From NCBI GenBank assembly GCA_030653385.1, contig JAURZM010000076.1, positions 162,729 to 226,728 of the forward strand: a stretch of DNA of 64,000 bases. Direction: 5' to 3'. The position numbers and the translations under genes are program-made. Origin of the DNA: Rubrivivax sp. (GTDB lineage: Bacteria; Pseudomonadota; Gammaproteobacteria; Burkholderiales; Burkholderiaceae_C). Below the pieces are notes generated by a model. The model was given only the letters and a program-made list of their open reading frames with translations, was not told the origin of the DNA and did no database searches. Of the stretch, positions 61,527-64,000 are shown piece after piece (within the stretch, counting starts at the first letter, position 1; every line of letters starts with the position of its first letter).

Positions 61527-63073
61527 GCGCAATACCATCCGATCAACCGCACAACCGACCCCCCGCAGGCGCGCGCGCGCCCGTCCGGCGTGTCGTCATC
61601 GCCGGCGGCGGCACCGCGGGCTGGATGGTCGCCGCCGGGCTGTCCAAGACGCTGGGCCCGCTGCTCGACATCAAGCTGATCGAGTCCGACGAGATCGGCA
61701 CCGTGGGCGTGGGCGAGGCGACCATCCCGTCGCTGCAGACCTTCCACAGCCTGCTGGGCATTGACGAGCAGGCCTTCATGGCTGCCACGCAAGCCACCTT
61801 CAAGCTGGGCATCCGCTTCGAGAGCTGGCGCGATGTGGGCAGGGACTACTTCCACGGCTTCGGCCAGACCGGCAAGGACCATTGGACCGCGGGCTTCCAA
61901 CACTTCTGGCTCAAGGGCCGCCAACAGCAACTGGCGGCCGACTACGGCGCCTATGCGCTCGAAGCCCAGGCCGCGCAGGCGGGCCGCTTTGCGCACCTGC
62001 CCGACGACGGCCTGCACTACGCGTACCACCTGGACGCGACGCTCTACGCCCGCTTCCTGCGCAGCTTCAGCGAAGCACTGGGCGTGCAGCGCATCGAAGG
62101 CAAGATCGTCAGCGTCGACGCGGATGCGCAGTCGCGCGAGATCCGCGCCTTGCAGTTGAACTCCGGTGCCAGGCTCGAAGGCGACCTGTTCATCGACTGC
62201 ACGGGCTTCCGCGCCTTGTTGATCGGCGAGACGCTGAAGGTCGACTACGAGGACTGGTCGCACTGGCTGTTCAACGACAGCGCGGTGGCGGTGCAGACGG
62301 CGTCGGTGGGCGACGCCGTGCCGTACACACGCTCCATCGCGCACCCCTGGGGCTGGCAGTGGCGCATTCCGCTGCAGCACCGGGTGGGCAATGGGCTGGT
62401 CTACAGCAGCCGCCATGTCGATGACGAGCAGGCCCGGCAGGCGCTGTTGGCGCATATCGAAGGCACACTGCTCACGCAGCCCCGGGTGCTGCGCTTCTGC
62501 CCGGGTCAGCGGCAACTGGCCTGGAGCGGCAACTGCGTGGCCATCGGGCTGTCCAGCGGCTTCCTCGAGCCGCTGGAGTCGACCAGCATCTACCTGATCC
62601 AGCGCGCCATCATTCGCCTGGTGCAGCTGTTTCCCGGAGCCGGCATCGAGCCCGCCGACGTCGTCGAATTCAACCAGCAGACGCGGGACGACATCGAGCA
62701 CGTCCGCGACTTCATCGTGCTGCACTACCACGTGACGAACCGCCACGATGCGCCCTATTGGCAGAGCTCTCGCGGCATGCCGATTCCGGCCAGCCTGCAG
62801 CACCGAATCGATCTGTTCCGACAGACCGGTCGGGTCTTTCGTGTGGCGGGCGAGTTGTTCTCCGAGAACTCGTGGGCGCAGGTGATGCTGGGGCAGGGCC
62901 TGATGCCGAAGCAACACCACGTCGTGGCCCAGCTGATGGGTGACGCTGAACTGGCGCGCTTCCTGGACGGCATCCGTGCATCCGTCGACCAGGCCGTTGT
63001 GCAAATGCCGCCGCACCAGGCCTATGTCGAGCGCTACATCGGCTCGGCGCGAGCTCGAGCCGGAAACAAGTAG
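61523..63073 (+). CDS. Flavin-dependent tryptophan halogenase-family protein (second copy)
   Basis: 516 residues. FAD site VVIAGGGTAGWMVAAG (about 25-40), GVGEATIPSL, Lys94 in FKLGIRFESW and a full WxWxIP motif in WGWQWRIPLQHR. This copy is closer to canonical tryptophan halogenases than the one at 58206. The conserved end SSGFLEPLESTSIYLIQRAI is intact. The actual substrate is unproven. It is coupled by ATGA overlap to the cupin_8 gene and closes the receptor operon. Confidence 0.92.
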   Translation: MSAIPSDQPHNRPPAGARAPVRRVVIAGGGTAGWMVAAGLSKTLGPLLDIKLIESDEIGTVGVGEATIPSLQTFHSLLGIDEQAFMAATQATFKLGIRFESWRDVGRDYFHGFGQTGKDHWTAGFQHFWLKGRQQQLAADYGAYALEAQAAQAGRFAHLPDDGLHYAYHLDATLYARFLRSFSEALGVQRIEGKIVSVDADAQSREIRALQLNSGARLEGDLFIDCTGFRALLIGETLKVDYEDWSHWLFNDSAVAVQTASVGDAVPYTRSIAHPWGWQWRIPLQHRVGNGLVYSSRHVDDEQARQALLAHIEGTLLTQPRVLRFCPGQRQLAWSGNCVAIGLSSGFLEPLESTSIYLIQRAIIRLVQLFPGAGIEPADVVEFNQQTRDDIEHVRDFIVLHYHVTNRHDAPYWQSSRGMPIPASLQHRIDLFRQTGRVFRVAGELFSENSWAQVMLGQGLMPKQHHVVAQLMGDAELARFLDGIRASVDQAVVQMPPHQAYVERYIGSARARAGNK

Positions 63074-63161
63074 CGCTCCGCTTGAGGGCGTCTGGGCGGT
63101 ACAAGGGAAATCCGCTAGGCGGCCCCTATTGCCAGTTCACGGGCCCTTGCTTATGCTTTCA

Positions 63162-63175
63162 TGAAACCGCTTTCA
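63162..63175. promoter_or_regulatory. LacI-type operator before the last lipoprotein gene
   Basis: TGAAAC-CGCTTTCA matches the operator TGAAAGCGCTTTCA in 13 of 14 positions. It lies 122 nt before the lipoprotein gene and places it in the same regulon as the glucan genes. Confidence 0.65.
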
Positions 63176-63297
63176 AACCTCAGCGGCGATGGCCCGAACC
63201 TGGGTTTCAGGATCAGGTTGCGGGAGTTCGAGGTTGGGTCTTGACGTCGACCCGCGCAGACGTTCCGTTGGTCTCGATACTCGTCAGGAAACCCACA

Positions 63298-64000
63298 ATG
63301 AAGCAGCGCTCGAAGAAGTTTGCCTTGTCGGCCAGTGCGCTGGCTGCGTCCCTGTTGTTGGCAGCTTGTGGTGGTGGCGGCGATGGCGGCAACAACGCCC
63401 CGCCCGCACCCGACGGCGTTGCGCCGACCCTGACGATCGACGACAACATCACGGTTGCCAAGGCCACAGGCGACGGCAGAACGACCTTCATCTTCACGTT
63501 CAGCGAATCCGTCGGCACCAGCTTCACCGCCAGCGACATCATCGTGACGGGCGGAACGCCGGAGGCGCTGGTCAAGGTCAATGACATGAAGTACCTGCTG
63601 GAGGTCAAACCGCCAGAAAGGAGCACCGGAACGATGCGGGTGAGCGTGGCAGCGGGTGCCTTTGCCGACCTGGGCGGCATCGTCAACGTGGGTACGAGCA
63701 CGCACACGCAGGACTTCGACACGGTGCCGGTGGTGCCGCCCACGGTAGGCGGCGACGTGCTGCTGGCCTCGTTCGACGGCGCGACGTTGCCGCGCTTCGA
63801 AGGTTTCAACGGCGCCGAGACCTCGGCCATCGCCGCGGGCCCGGCGGGCGGCAGCGGCAACGCGGGCAAGATCATCCGCCTGGGCGGCGAGGTGTGGGCC
63901 GGCGCCAAGGTCAATGTCGGCCCCGTTCCGTTGACGGCCAGCAACCGCACGATCTCGGCACGTGTGCACTCGGCCGTTGCCGGCGTGCGCATGGTGCTGA
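63298..64000 (+). CDS. Lipoprotein with an Ig-like domain, 3' end beyond the window
   Basis: 234 codons are inside the window with no stop. Signal peptide MKQRSKKFALSASALAASLL ends in lipobox LLAAC (Cys about 24) followed by a Gly-rich run. Residues about 40-130 form a bacterial Ig-like domain (PTLTIDDNITVAKATGDGRT, FIFTFSESVGTSFTASDIIV). Then DVLLASFDGATLPRFEGFNG and GGSGNAGKIIRLGGEVWAG begin what looks like a carbohydrate-binding beta-sandwich. Likely a surface glycan-binding or glycan-degrading lipoprotein of the glucan locus; the catalytic part, if any, lies beyond 64000. A LacI-type operator is upstream. Confidence 0.8.
   Translation, partial: MKQRSKKFALSASALAASLLLAACGGGGDGGNNAPPAPDGVAPTLTIDDNITVAKATGDGRTTFIFTFSESVGTSFTASDIIVTGGTPEALVKVNDMKYLLEVKPPERSTGTMRVSVAAGAFADLGGIVNVGTSTHTQDFDTVPVVPPTVGGDVLLASFDGATLPRFEGFNGAETSAIAAGPAGGSGNAGKIIRLGGEVWAGAKVNVGPVPLTASNRTISARVHSAVAGVRMVL

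Overview
This window looks like a chromosomal segment of a high-GC betaproteobacterium of the order Burkholderiales, close to the Rubrivivax/Leptothrix/Rhizobacter/Roseateles type. The reasons are the protein family mix, the strong GC bias at third codon positions, a PEP-CTERM-like remnant, and lipoproteins that carry a poly-Gly stretch straight after the lipidated Cys. No rRNA, tRNA, CRISPR array, insertion sequence or phage gene was seen.

Region 1 (1-13.3 kb) holds two WYL-domain (YafY-type) regulators. Each is divergent from a small enzyme-like gene and has a GACAC/GTGTC palindrome in between. It also has a chemoreceptor, two small lipoproteins, a molybdate uptake operon modA-modB-modC-modE with a candidate ModE operator, a PspC protein, a DUF302 protein and a soluble-type sugar dehydrogenase lipoprotein. 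Region 2 (13.3-21.6 kb) is a translationally coupled cytochrome oxidase operon (coxB, a fused subunit I-III, a small membrane protein, ctaG), followed by DUF2231 and CopD-like membrane proteins and a membrane-bound PQQ glucose-type dehydrogenase.

Region 3 (21.6-43.4 kb) is a signalling and stress section. It has a CheB-CheR-PAS protein and a second PAS protein, a Crp/Fnr regulator, an orphan receiver, hemerythrin with a phospholipase-D/cardiolipin synthase, a GlsB-type membrane protein, a large-subunit catalase, the LigD/Ku end-joining pair, a GGDEF protein, an OmpA lipoprotein with a second phospholipase-D protein, an aldehyde dehydrogenase and several decayed genes. A palindromic element with core TTCG-N4-CGAA, often extended to CGAACAGAC, precedes at least six of these stress-type genes across regions 1-3 and may mark one regulon.

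Region 4 (43.4-46.9 kb) is a two-gene cassette: a SIR2-like domain that lacks the usual catalytic residues fused to a TIR domain, followed by a STAND ATPase with one membrane segment and a C-terminal YEATS-like domain. It resembles a prokaryotic immune (conflict) module, and I do not recognise a characterised system with this architecture.

Region 5 (46.9-64 kb) is a beta-1,3-glucan (laminarin-type) utilisation locus. A LacI regulator precedes an operon of GH1, GH16, GH17, a sugar transporter fused to a second GH17 domain, and a lipoprotein GH16. A second unit has a TonB-dependent receptor, two flavin-dependent halogenase-family proteins, SapC and a cupin/JmjC-like protein. A lipoprotein gene runs off the window end. 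Matching operators (TGAAAGCGCTTTCA type) stand before all three units. The probable route is surface cleavage, outer-membrane uptake, inner-membrane import and cytoplasmic hydrolysis to glucose.
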